DNA of 10,963 bases from an uncultured Clostridia bacterium (lineage in GTDB: Bacteria > Bacillota > Clostridia > Oscillospirales > Oscillospiraceae): positions 1 through 10,963 of the forward strand of contig CAMWTG010000068.1 in assembly GCA_947177115.1 (NCBI GenBank). Direction: 5' to 3'. The notes under the pieces were generated by a model, which searched no databases, had not been told where the DNA came from, and was given only the letters and a program-made list of their open reading frames with translations. The position numbers and the translations under genes were made by a program. This document shows, piece by piece, positions 1 through 7,075 of the stretch (its first letter is position 1; every line of letters begins with the position of its first letter).

Positions 1-87
1 GGCACAATGCCCGCCCCCACACGACCTGTGCTATGGAGGGGGTCGTCCGGCTAAAAATTGATCTCCCCGGGCTGCTCCAAAATCCGC

Positions 88-116
88 TTGACAAAACCAT
101 GGGATTAGTGTAGAAT
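88..116 (+). promoter_or_regulatory. Sigma-A type promoter of the CydDC-like operon
   Basis: A perfect -35 hexamer TTGACA (88-93) is followed after exactly 17 bases by TAGAAT (111-116), which matches five of six bases of TATAAT. This is the best promoter match in the window. Transcription should start near 122-124, about 95 bases before the first gene. The -10 and start region overlap inverted repeats built on GGTTA/TAACC, so the promoter is probably regulated. Confidence 0.85.
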
Positions 117-122
117 AACCAA

Positions 123-140
123 GGTTAGAAAATACTAACA
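123..140. promoter_or_regulatory. Operator-like inverted repeat, copy A
   Basis: GGTTAG, six bases (AAAATA), then CTAACA. The arms GTTAG and CTAAC (124-128, 135-139) are perfect inverted repeats with centres 11 bases apart, about one helical turn, as expected for a dimeric repressor. A further half-site in the opposite orientation, TAACC at 116-120, makes TAACC-AA-GGTTA with it. The site sits on the predicted transcription start, a repressing position. The regulator is unknown. The half-site resembles the GGTTAG half of the DtxR/IdeR iron box, but the arm spacing differs from that consensus. Confidence 0.6.
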
Positions 141-147
141 GCCGGCC

Positions 148-167
148 GCGCCCTGGGCGCTTTTTTT
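148..167 (+). terminator. Leader terminator or attenuator-like hairpin
   Basis: GCGCCC (148-153), one base, GGGCGC (155-160), followed at once by seven T residues (161-167). This is a short GC-only stem plus U tract, the layout of an intrinsic terminator. It lies between the promoter at 88-116 and the start codon at 217, so it would stop transcripts about 45 bases after initiation unless read through. The stem is only six base pairs (five with a realistic triloop), so efficiency is uncertain. No clear competing antiterminator stem was found. Confidence 0.6.
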
Positions 168-176
168 CAGGACGCA

Positions 177-194
177 GGTTAGCTGAAACTAATT
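177..194. promoter_or_regulatory. Operator-like inverted repeat, copy B
   Basis: GGTTAG, six bases (CTGAAA), then CTAATT. It repeats the arm pattern of the copy at 123-140 (GGTTAG-N6-CTAA) while the six spacer bases differ at most positions, which is what a protein-binding site shows. It lies downstream of the leader hairpin and 8 bases before the ribosome binding site GGAGGA (202-207). It could act as a second binding site or roadblock. The right arm is less perfect than in copy A. Confidence 0.5.
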
Positions 195-216
195 ATTTGT
201 CGGAGGAACGGCAGGC

Positions 217-1950
217 ATGATGATCAATAAACGCCTCATCCGTACCGTGGGCGAGAGCAGGAAATACATAGCGGGGAACGTGGCCTTCCAGTGGTGTGCC
301 CTGGTGGGAAATATCGCTATGATGACGGCTATTGCATCCCTGCTGGCGGCGCTCTGCCGGGGCCATACCGGCGGGCTGGGCGTCACGGCGGCGGTGGTGC
401 TGGCGGCGCTGCTGGTGCGGTGCGTGTGTACGCTGCTGGCGTCGCGAATGAGCTTTTTGTCCTCCAAGGCGGTGAAACGGACCCTGCGGGAGAATATCTA
501 CAAAAAACTCCTGCGTCTGGGCGCGTCCTACCGGGAGAGCGCCAACACCTCGGAGGTAGTGCAGGTGGCCGTGGAGGGCGTGGACCAGCTGGAGACATAC
601 TTCGGCGCGTATCTGCCCCAGTTCTTCTACGCCATGCTGGCCCCTTTGACGCTGTTTGCGTACCTGTGCTTTGTGAATATCCCCGCCGCCGCGGTGCTGC
701 TGGTGTGCGTGCCGCTGATCCCTGTGGCCATTGCGGCGGTACAGACCTGGGCAAAGAAGCTGCTGAGCAGATACTGGGGGCAGTATACCGCCCTGGGGGA
801 CACCTTCCTGGAAAATTTGCAGGGCTTGACCACGCTGAAGATCTATCAGGCGGACGGCTTTAAAAACGATGAGATGAACGCCCAGGCGGAGAACTTCCGC
901 CGCATTACCATGAAGGTGCTGACCATGCAGCTCAATTCCATCACCATCATGGATTTCATTGCCTACGGCGGCGCGGCCCTGGGTCTGATTATGGCCTGTA
1001 CCCAGTTTGCAGGCGGGCATGTGGACCTGGCGGGATGCCTGCTCATTATCCTGCTGTCGGCGGACTTTTTTATCCCCATGCGGCAGCTGGGCAGCTTCTT
1101 CCATGTGGCGATGAACGGCATGGCCGCCAGCGACAAGATCTTCCGCCTGCTGGACCTGCCGGAGAGCGAGCCGAAAACGGCGGCGTGTCCGGCTGAGGGC
1201 GGCATTGCCTGCCGGGGGCTGCAATACGCCTATGAGGCGGACCGGGAGGTCCTGCACAGCGTGGACCTGGCTTTTCCTCAGGGCGGATTTACCGCCATTG
1301 TGGGTGAGAGCGGCTGCGGCAAGTCCACGGTTGCCGCCATCCTCATGGGACGGAATCAGGGCTACGGCGGCTCGGTGACCATCGGCGGCACGGAGCTGCG
1401 GGAGATCAACGAGGAGCGCCTGATGGCCCACATGACTTACATAAGCCACCAGAGCTATCTTTTCAAAGGTACCGTGCGGGACAATTTGCTGATGGGCAGG
1501 CCGGACGCCTCGGACGCCCAATTGTGGGCCGTGCTGGAGCGGGTAAAGCTGGCGGATTTCCTCCGCAGCGAGGGCGGGCTGGACGCCCCTGTGGCGGAGA
1601 AGGGCGGCAACCTCTCCGGCGGGCAGTGCCAGCGGCTGGCCCTGGCCCGGGCGCTGCTCCACGACAGCCCGGTTTACATCTTTGACGAAGCGACCTCCAA
1701 CATCGATGTGGAGAGTGAAAACGACATTATGGCGGAGATCCACGCGCTGGCGAAGCGGAAAACCGTGATCCTGATCTCCCACCGTCTGGCCAACGCAGCG
1801 GACGCGGACAACATCTATGTCATGGATCATGGTGCGGTCATGGAGAGCGGCGTCCACAGCGCCCTCCTGGCCCGGAACGGCGCATATGCGAAGCTCTGGA
1901 ACGCCCAGCAGGCGCTGGAGCAGTACACGAAGGGAGGCGCGGCGCAATGA
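217..1950 (+). CDS. CydD-like ABC exporter half-transporter (permease-ATPase fusion)
   Basis: A 577-residue half-transporter with an N-terminal membrane domain (about 20-300, several hydrophobic segments) and a C-terminal ATPase. ATPase motifs are complete: Walker A GESGCGKST (363-371), Q-loop Gln412, signature LSGGQ (466-470), Walker B ending Asp490-Glu491 and switch His522. The membrane domain carries CydD-style stretches, notably EGVDQLETYFGAYLPQ (120-135) and LQGLTTLKIY (201-210), and the length is close to E. coli CydD. CydDC of E. coli is a heterodimer linked to thiol and heme handling across the inner membrane, but no cytochrome bd genes are visible here, so the substrate is unknown. 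GGAGGA at 202-207 supports ATG 217; ATG 220 is equally possible. The stop overlaps the partner gene as ATGA. I am sure of the ABC exporter class and less sure of the CydD function. Confidence 0.9.
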   Translation: MMINKRLIRTVGESRKYIAGNVAFQWCALVGNIAMMTAIASLLAALCRGHTGGLGVTAAVVLAALLVRCVCTLLASRMSFLSSKAVKRTLRENIYKKLLRLGASYRESANTSEVVQVAVEGVDQLETYFGAYLPQFFYAMLAPLTLFAYLCFVNIPAAAVLLVCVPLIPVAIAAVQTWAKKLLSRYWGQYTALGDTFLENLQGLTTLKIYQADGFKNDEMNAQAENFRRITMKVLTMQLNSITIMDFIAYGGAALGLIMACTQFAGGHVDLAGCLLIILLSADFFIPMRQLGSFFHVAMNGMAASDKIFRLLDLPESEPKTAACPAEGGIACRGLQYAYEADREVLHSVDLAFPQGGFTAIVGESGCGKSTVAAILMGRNQGYGGSVTIGGTELREINEERLMAHMTYISHQSYLFKGTVRDNLLMGRPDASDAQLWAVLERVKLADFLRSEGGLDAPVAEKGGNLSGGQCQRLALARALLHDSPVYIFDEATSNIDVESENDIMAEIHALAKRKTVILISHRLANAADADNIYVMDHGAVMESGVHSALLARNGAYAKLWNAQQALEQYTKGGAAQ

Positions 1951-3605
1951 AAAAACGCAGCGGTTTTGTTGTCATGGGGCGGCTGATTGGGCTGGTGAAG
2001 CCTCTGGCCGGATTTATGGTGCTGGCTGTCCTTATGGGATTGGCGGGGCATCTGTGCGCCTGCTTTATCACCATTCTGGGCGGCTGCGCTGTGCTGGAAA
2101 TCCTGACATTTGACGCGCCTGTAACGCCAATGCCGGCCTTTACCGGCGCGGTGGTGTGCGCCGTCCTCCGGGCGGTCCTCCGGTACGGGGAGCAGAGCTG
2201 CAACCACTTTATTGCCTTCAAGCTGCTGGCATTGATCCGGGATCAGGTATTCCGCGCGCTGCGGCGGCTGGCCCCGGCCAAGCTGGAGGGACGGGACAAG
2301 GGCGACCTGATCTCGGTCATTACCTCCGACATCGAGCTGCTGGAGGTGTTCTACGCCCACACCATTTCCCCGGTCTGCATTGCGGCGCTGTTTACCGTGA
2401 TCCTGTGCGTCCTCATTGGCTCCTTCCATTGGGCGCTGGGGCTGCTGGCACTGGCGGCTTACGCGGTGGTGGGGATCGTTATGCCGCTGCTGATCTCCAG
2501 GATGAGCGGCGACAGCGGGATGAAATTCCGGGGCAAGTCCGGTGAGCTGAGCGGCTTTGTACTGGACAGCCTCCGGGGCCTGCCGGAGACCATCCAGTAC
2601 GGCCAGGGGCAGAAGCGTCTGGATGAGATGAACGCCCGGACGGACGCCCTCGCCAAGGATGAGGAACAGCTCAAGCGCATGGCCGGGCGCGGTACCGCTA
2701 TCACCAATACGGTCATTCTGCTGTTCGACTTCGCCATGCTTTTCGCCGCCGCCAGCCTGTACCGCCTGGGAGCGGTGGGCTTTGACGGCGTGCTGATCCC
2801 TACGCTGGCCCTGTTTTCCTCCTTTGGCCCGGTGACGGCGCTGGCGGCGCTGGGGAGCACTTTGCAGAACACCTTCGCCGCAGGGAACCGGGTGCTGGAT
2901 ATTCTGGACGAGGCCCCGGCGGTGGAGGAAGCGGCCGGGAAACCGGAAGTGACTTTCTCCGGCGGGTCGGCCAGCCATGTGACCTTCTCCTACGGCGGCG
3001 AGACGGTGCTGCGGGATATGTCCGCCGCTATCCCGGCCCACACGGTAGTGGGCATCGTGGGCAGGAGCGGCAGCGGAAAGTCTACCCTGCTGAAGCTGTT
3101 CATGCGCTTCTGGGATGTGCGGCAGGGGAGCGTAAGGATATCCGGCGTACCGGTGGCGGAGATCAATACGGCCAACCTGCGGGATATGGAGAGCTTTGTT
3201 ACACAGGAGACGCACCTGTTCCGGGACAGCATCCGCAGCAACCTCCTCATCGCCAAGCGGGACGCCACCCAGGAGGAGCTGGAGGCCGCCTGTAAGAAGG
3301 CATCCGTCCACGACTTCATTATGAGCCTGCCTCAGGGCTACGATACCCCGGTGGGAGAGCTGGGGGACACCCTCTCCGGCGGCGAACGGCAGCGGATCGG
3401 TCTGGCCCGGGCGTTTCTCCACGATGCGCCCTTCCTGCTGCTGGATGAGCCTACCAGCAATCTGGACAGCCTTAATGAGGCGGTGATCCTGCGCTCCCTC
3501 CACCAGGAGCGGGAGGGAAAGACAGTGGTGCTGGTGTCCCACCGGCAGTCCACTATGGGCATTGCGGACACGGTGTACTCTGTGGAGAACGGGAGGATGA
3601 GCTGA
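1947..3605 (+). CDS. CydC-like ABC exporter half-transporter (permease-ATPase fusion)
   Basis: A 552-residue partner subunit with hydrophobic segments in the first 300 residues and an ATPase with Walker A GRSGSGKST (372-380), signature LSGGE (476-480), Walker B LLLDE ending Glu501, and switch His532. CydC-type features include RYGEQSCNH (79-87), LAPAKL (108-113) and the following GDL with an Asp at 128, in the order seen in CydC membrane domains. Both ATPase sites of the predicted heterodimer look catalytically complete, unlike exporters with one degenerate site. The start overlaps the preceding stop by four bases, implying translational coupling and equal stoichiometry. The D-then-C order is that of E. 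coli cydDC. As with its partner, the cargo (thiol, heme or something else) cannot be read from sequence. Confidence 0.9.
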   Translation: MKKRSGFVVMGRLIGLVKPLAGFMVLAVLMGLAGHLCACFITILGGCAVLEILTFDAPVTPMPAFTGAVVCAVLRAVLRYGEQSCNHFIAFKLLALIRDQVFRALRRLAPAKLEGRDKGDLISVITSDIELLEVFYAHTISPVCIAALFTVILCVLIGSFHWALGLLALAAYAVVGIVMPLLISRMSGDSGMKFRGKSGELSGFVLDSLRGLPETIQYGQGQKRLDEMNARTDALAKDEEQLKRMAGRGTAITNTVILLFDFAMLFAAASLYRLGAVGFDGVLIPTLALFSSFGPVTALAALGSTLQNTFAAGNRVLDILDEAPAVEEAAGKPEVTFSGGSASHVTFSYGGETVLRDMSAAIPAHTVVGIVGRSGSGKSTLLKLFMRFWDVRQGSVRISGVPVAEINTANLRDMESFVTQETHLFRDSIRSNLLIAKRDATQEELEAACKKASVHDFIMSLPQGYDTPVGELGDTLSGGERQRIGLARAFLHDAPFLLLDEPTSNLDSLNEAVILRSLHQEREGKTVVLVSHRQSTMGIADTVYSVENGRMS

Positions 3606-3949
3606 TGGCAAAGACTGCCGCCTCCAAGCGGGAGAGGGAGAAAGCCGTTGTCTCCCTGATGATCGCCCTCTACTGCAAGAAACAGCACCACACACATAGT
3701 GAACTCTGTCCGGACTGCGCCGCCCTGCGGGACTATGCCTGCCAGCGCAGCGACAAGTGCCCGTTTATGGAGACAAAGACCTTTTGCTCCAACTGTAAGA
3801 TCCACTGCTACAAGCCGGAAATGCGGGAGAAGATCCGGGCGGTCATGCGGTTTTCCGGACCCCGGATGATCTTTCACCACCCTGTCATGGCGGTCCGGCA
3901 TGTGATAGAAACCAAAAAAGAAAAGAAAAAACTGGAGGAAGCGGTATGA
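3605..3949 (+). CDS. YgbA-family (nitrous oxide-stimulated promoter family) cysteine-rich protein
   Basis: A 114-residue soluble protein with eight cysteines at 24, 35, 38, 46, 52, 61, 64 and 68, including CPDC (35-38) and CSNC (61-64), then the conserved block HCYKPEMREKIRAVMRFSGPRM (67-88, key residues Cys68, Tyr69, Arg82, Gly85, Pro86). This pattern is that of the YgbA family. E. coli ygbA lies in the NsrR nitric oxide regulon; its biochemical role is not settled, and the cysteines suggest metal or Fe-S binding (inference). The Lys/Glu-rich tail (101-112) is probably disordered. The start shares one base with the preceding stop (TGATG), with GGAGG at 3592-3596. The position directly behind a CydDC-like pair suggests a shared stress or metal function. 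Confidence 0.85.
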   Translation: MAKTAASKREREKAVVSLMIALYCKKQHHTHSELCPDCAALRDYACQRSDKCPFMETKTFCSNCKIHCYKPEMREKIRAVMRFSGPRMIFHHPVMAVRHVIETKKEKKKLEEAV

Positions 3950-4344
3950 ACGTGAAAAAGGCATTTTACATCGTGGTAGGCTGTATCAGTCTGGGATTGG
4001 GGGCGGTGGGGGCGGTCCTGCCGCTGCTGCCATCGTTCCCGTTTTTGCTGCTGGCGGCCATCTGCTTCGGAAAGAGCTCCCAGCGGCTCCATACCTGGTT
4101 CGTGGGGACGAAGCTCTATAAAAACAACCTGGAGAGTTATATCCAGGGCAAGGGCATGACGAAAAGGACCAAGATCCGCATTATGGTCACGGTGACGCTG
4201 CTTATGAGCGTGGGATTCTTTATGATGCACCGGGTCCCTGTGGGGCAGATCGCGCTGGGATGCGTGTGGGTATTCCATATCCTGTATTTTGTGTTCGGCG
4301 TGAAGACGGTCCCGGCAGGTGCGGCGCGGAGCGGCCTGGAATAG
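3946..4344 (+). CDS. DUF454 / YbaN-family small membrane protein
   Basis: A 132-residue protein with a long hydrophobic hairpin at 7-40, a polar loop at 41-75 and two hydrophobic stretches at about 78-93 and 99-118. The diagnostic family block runs from the glycines at 18-22 through LPLLPSFPFLLLAA (25-38) and CFGKSSQRLH (40-49). YbaN-family proteins are inner-membrane proteins of unknown function. The start overlaps the upstream stop as ATGA, with GGAGG at 3934-3938, so it belongs to the same transcription unit and ends it: a strong terminator follows within 30 bases. The last ten or so residues (after 121) are small and polar and probably not part of the fold. Confidence 0.85.
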   Translation: MNVKKAFYIVVGCISLGLGAVGAVLPLLPSFPFLLLAAICFGKSSQRLHTWFVGTKLYKNNLESYIQGKGMTKRTKIRIMVTVTLLMSVGFFMMHRVPVGQIALGCVWVFHILYFVFGVKTVPAGAARSGLE

Positions 4345-4373
4345 CAGCCGGAGGGGCGGTTTCGGTAGGGAAT

Positions 4374-4407
4374 TGAAAAGAGGAGGGGCCGGACCCTCCT
4401 CTTTTCA
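4374..4407. terminator. Bidirectional intrinsic terminator
   Basis: A perfect 14-base-pair stem: TGAAAAGAGGAGGG (4374-4387) pairs with CCCTCCTCTTTTCA (4394-4407) around a six-base loop. The A-rich left foot and T-rich right foot give a U tract in either direction. It separates the CydDC-like operon from the lepB transcription unit. Confidence 0.9.
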
Positions 4408-4431
4408 TGCACTTTGCAATAAACTTGTTTG

Positions 4432-4465
4432 TTGTAATTCGGGCAAATTTGTGCTATGCTATACC
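4432..4465 (+). promoter_or_regulatory. Probable promoter of lepB and downstream genes
   Basis: This short AT-rich gap just after the terminator contains TTGTAA (4432-4437) and, 17 bases later, TATGCT (4455-4460) preceded by an extended -10 TG. An overlapping alternative -10, TATACC (4460-4465), also has TG three bases upstream. Each hexamer matches consensus only moderately, but the position between a terminator and the lepB start at 4499 supports a promoter here. Which -10 is used is open. Confidence 0.55.
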
Positions 4466-4498
4466 TTAGTAATCCTATAAATTGAGAGGTAACCTGTC

Positions 4499-5152
4499 AT
4501 GTCTGAAGAAAAGAAGGACCTGGAGCTGGAAGAGGAGGCCAACGCCTCCGGCGGACCGGAGGAGGGGAGGGAAAAGAAGGAGCCCGTCACCCTGGAGGGG
4601 ACCCTTTACACCTGGACCCAGGCGCTGGTGATCGCGGTGGTGGGCGTGGTGATGCTGTTCACCTTCGGCGTGCGGCTGATCAGCGTCAACGGGCCGTCCA
4701 TGCAGGATACCCTCTATACCGGGGACCAGCTGCTGGTGCTCAACGCCATGTTCTGCGACTTCAAGGCCGGGGACGTGGTGGTCATCAACGATTATAACGC
4801 CGAGCCCCAGCTCAACGAGACTCTGGTCAAGCGGATCGTGGCCGTGGGCGGGCAGACGGTGGATATCGACTTCTCCAGCGGCACGGTCTATGTGGACGGC
4901 CGGGAGCTGGACGAGCCCTATATAAAAGAGCCGACCTATACCCCCGAGGGGACCGAATTCCCCCTCACCCTGGCGGAGGACGAGGTCTTCGTCATGGGCG
5001 ACAACCGCAACCACAGCTCCGACAGCCGGGACGCCCGCCTGGGTCCGGTGAAGACGGGGTATCTGCAGGGCAAGGCCCTGCTGCTGCTGACCCCCGGCGC
5101 CACGCCGGACACGGAGCGGCGGGACTGGGGCCGCATCGGCCTCGTCCGCTGA
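4499..5152 (+). CDS. lepB: Signal peptidase I
   Basis: A 217-residue type I signal peptidase of the S26 family, which cleaves signal peptides from secreted proteins on the outer face of the membrane. An unusually acidic N-terminal tail (1-33, mostly Glu, Lys and Gly) precedes one transmembrane segment (about 40-60). The catalytic serine is Ser67 in NGPSMQDTL, the general base is Lys111 in KRIVAVGG, and box E GDNRNHSSDSR lies at 167-177. Length is normal for a Gram-positive enzyme with a single anchor. A GAGAGG ribosome binding site at 4484-4489 supports ATG 4499. It is followed after 14 bases by the RbgA gene, a common clustering in Clostridia. Confidence 0.93.
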   Translation: MSEEKKDLELEEEANASGGPEEGREKKEPVTLEGTLYTWTQALVIAVVGVVMLFTFGVRLISVNGPSMQDTLYTGDQLLVLNAMFCDFKAGDVVVINDYNAEPQLNETLVKRIVAVGGQTVDIDFSSGTVYVDGRELDEPYIKEPTYTPEGTEFPLTLAEDEVFVMGDNRNHSSDSRDARLGPVKTGYLQGKALLLLTPGATPDTERRDWGRIGLVR

Positions 5153-5166
5153 GAAACGGAGGCGGC

Positions 5167-6039
5167 ATGGAAGAGAGCGCCATGAACATCCAGTGGTATC
5201 CCGGCCACATGACCAAGACCCGGCGGATGATCGCCGGTCAGCTCAGGCATATGGACGCCGTGTGCGAGATCCTGGACGCCCGGGTCCCCCTCTCCAGCCG
5301 GAACCCGGACGTGGAGGAGCTGACGGCCGGCAAGCCCCGGCTCATCGTCCTCAACCGGGTGGACCTGGCGGACCCGGCGGCCACAAAGGCGTGGTCCGCC
5401 TACTTTCGCGGGAAGGGGTTCGCCGTGCTGGAGGCCAACGCCAAGCAGGGCCAGGGCGTCAAGCAGTTCCCCGCCGCCGTGCGGACGCTGCTGGCGGACA
5501 AGCTGTCCGCCTACGCGGAAAAGGGCCAGGCGGGGCGGATGCTGCGGGTGATGATCCTGGGCATCCCCAACGTGGGGAAATCTACGTTTATCAACCAGGT
5601 TGCCAAGCGCAAGACCGCCAAGGCGGAGGACCGCCCCGGCGTCACCCGCGCCAAGCAGTGGGTGCCGGTGGACCAGAGCCTGGAGCTGCTGGACACGCCG
5701 GGGATGCTGTGGCCCAAGTTCGAGGATCCCGAGGTGGGGTTCCGGCTGGCCTGCACCGGCGCGGTGCGGGACGAGATCGTGGATCTGGAGGAGCTGGCCT
5801 CCCGGCTGATGGCCTACCTGGGGAAGCACTACCCCCAGGCCCTGCTGGAGCGGTACAGGACGGAGGTCTCGGAGGAGGATTCCGGCTATGATCTGCTGGT
5901 GAAGGCGGGAAGAAAGCGGGGCTTTGTCATCCGGGGCGGCGAGATCGACACGGAGCGCATGGCCCGCATCCTCCTGGACGAGTTCCGGGGCGGCAAGCTG
6001 GGCCGGTTCACCCTGGAGGAGCCGCCTGCTGATTCCTGA
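5167..6039 (+). CDS. rbgA: Ribosome biogenesis GTPase RbgA (YlqF)
   Basis: A 290-residue circularly permuted GTPase needed for late 50S subunit assembly in Bacillus. The motif order is diagnostic: G4 NRVD (63-66) comes before G1 GIPNVGKS (132-139), the G2 region PGVT (157-160) and G3 DTPG (176-179). The family N-terminus NIQWYPGHM (7-15) and DARVPLSSRNP (37-47) are present, with the ANTAR-like C-terminal RNA-binding part after about 200. GGAGG (5158-5162) lies only four bases before ATG 5167. An in-frame ATG at 5182 would give the more usual N-terminus MNIQWYPGHM but has a poorer ribosome binding site, so the start is uncertain by five residues. RNase HII normally follows it directly; here a hydrolase intervenes. 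Confidence 0.93.
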   Translation: MEESAMNIQWYPGHMTKTRRMIAGQLRHMDAVCEILDARVPLSSRNPDVEELTAGKPRLIVLNRVDLADPAATKAWSAYFRGKGFAVLEANAKQGQGVKQFPAAVRTLLADKLSAYAEKGQAGRMLRVMILGIPNVGKSTFINQVAKRKTAKAEDRPGVTRAKQWVPVDQSLELLDTPGMLWPKFEDPEVGFRLACTGAVRDEIVDLEELASRLMAYLGKHYPQALLERYRTEVSEEDSGYDLLVKAGRKRGFVIRGGEIDTERMARILLDEFRGGKLGRFTLEEPPADS

Positions 6040-6103
6040 AAACGGCGCCGGTTCTTTTGGGCGGCATAGACGGGCAGATCCTTATTTCTGTGGGTGAAAT
6101 ACT

Positions 6104-7075
6104 GTGAGAAAGCGGAAAAGCGTAATAAAAGTAATTTCTATTGTGGTCGCCGCAGTGTTCATGCTGCTGTTTATCATATATGTCAATCATCAGGTCCATT
6201 TAAAAAAGGAAGCGGAATTACGTTTGCCGTTAGGACGGATGGTTGAAGTTGACGGACACAATATGAGTATCTACGTTGAAGGAACCGGTGATACAACGCT
6301 TGTCTTCATGTCAGGCGGGGGTACCTGCTCTCCCATATTGGATTTCAAGTCTCTTTATTCTCTTTTAAGTGATCAATATCAGATCGCAGTTGTAGAGAAA
6401 TTCGGGTACGGCTTCAGCGATGTTGTCGATAAGGACAGAGACATTGATTCGATACTCGAAGATACAAGAGCGGCCCTTGCCGCCGCAGGATTGAATGCGC
6501 CCTATGTCCTTTGTCCCCACTCCATGTCAGGACTCGAGGCCCTATATTGGGCGCAGAAATATCCTGACGAGGTCTCTGCGATCATTGGGCTTGATATGGC
6601 GGTGCCAGCGTATTATGACAGCATGAACATAAATATACCGGTTACGCGCATTGCAGGCTGGGCGGCTAATATAGGCGTCACTCGTTTTATCCCGGGCATT
6701 TCGGACAGTGACGCGGTAAAGTACGGCACATTATCCGATGATGAAAAAGAGATCTATAGAGCCGTTTTTTACAGCCGGACAGCAACCGCGACCATGCAGA
6801 ACGAAGTGGAACAAGTAAAGGAAAACGCTGAAAAAGTGGACAGTATGGGTGTTCCGCAGCTTCCAATGCTGTTATTTATTTCAGACGGTTCTGGTGGAAC
6901 GGGCTTTGATAAAGAAACCTGGAGGAAAATTCCAATAGAATATATAGCACAGGTTGATGAAGGGGAATATATCGAATTGAACTGTCCGCATTATGTTCAT
7001 GATCACGAGTACAAAACAATAAGCGAAAGTATCATTGTATTCCTTGGAGCGATAAATTCTCATTTATCTAGGTGA
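6104..7075 (+). CDS. Membrane-anchored alpha/beta hydrolase, probably acquired
   Basis: A 323-residue alpha/beta hydrolase with a basic N-terminus (RKRK) and one membrane anchor (about 7-27), so the catalytic domain is probably outside the cytoplasm. The nucleophile elbow is PHSMS (138-142) with Ser140. Asp261 in FISDGS and His296 or His299 in CPHYVHDH are the likely acid and base. The oxyanion-loop region is probably SGGGT (70-74). The substrate is unknown; esterase or peptidase-like activity is possible. It starts with GTG, supported by GGGTGA at 6092-6097. Hand counts of three 60-base lines gave 22, 27 and 22 G+C, against 43 in a line of the neighbouring rbgA, so composition is clearly foreign to its setting. 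It splits rbgA from rnhB. A more internal start is possible but would lose the anchor. Confidence 0.85.
   Translation: MRKRKSVIKVISIVVAAVFMLLFIIYVNHQVHLKKEAELRLPLGRMVEVDGHNMSIYVEGTGDTTLVFMSGGGTCSPILDFKSLYSLLSDQYQIAVVEKFGYGFSDVVDKDRDIDSILEDTRAALAAAGLNAPYVLCPHSMSGLEALYWAQKYPDEVSAIIGLDMAVPAYYDSMNINIPVTRIAGWAANIGVTRFIPGISDSDAVKYGTLSDDEKEIYRAVFYSRTATATMQNEVEQVKENAEKVDSMGVPQLPMLLFISDGSGGTGFDKETWRKIPIEYIAQVDEGEYIELNCPHYVHDHEYKTISESIIVFLGAINSHLSR
7070..7075 (+). promoter_or_regulatory. Ribosome binding site that decides the rnhB start
   Basis: AGGTGA lies eight bases before ATG 7084 and contains the TGA stop of the hydrolase gene. A GTG at 7072 would start inside this site and has no good upstream Shine-Dalgarno sequence, so ATG 7084 is preferred. 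Confidence 0.7.

Noticed and set aside
3..113. Possible coding end or short ORF (ATG 33 to TAG 113)
   Set aside because: The frame runs across the near-consensus promoter at 88-116 and has no ribosome binding site or recognisable protein; all three forward frames close soon, so no gene is supported in 1-87.
193..1947. 584-codon open frame on the minus strand
   Set aside because: It lies exactly antisense to the CydD-like gene, its translation has no recognisable domain and is rich in Arg, His and Gln, and it is explained by GC-rich third codon positions of the real gene.
1827..3695. 622-codon open frame on the minus strand
   Set aside because: Antisense to the CydC-like gene with its full set of ATPase motifs; low-complexity composition and no family motifs.
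5193..5891. 232-codon open frame on the plus strand
   Set aside because: Out-of-frame shadow of rbgA; Gly/Arg/Pro-rich translation typical of frame-shifted GC-rich coding sequence.
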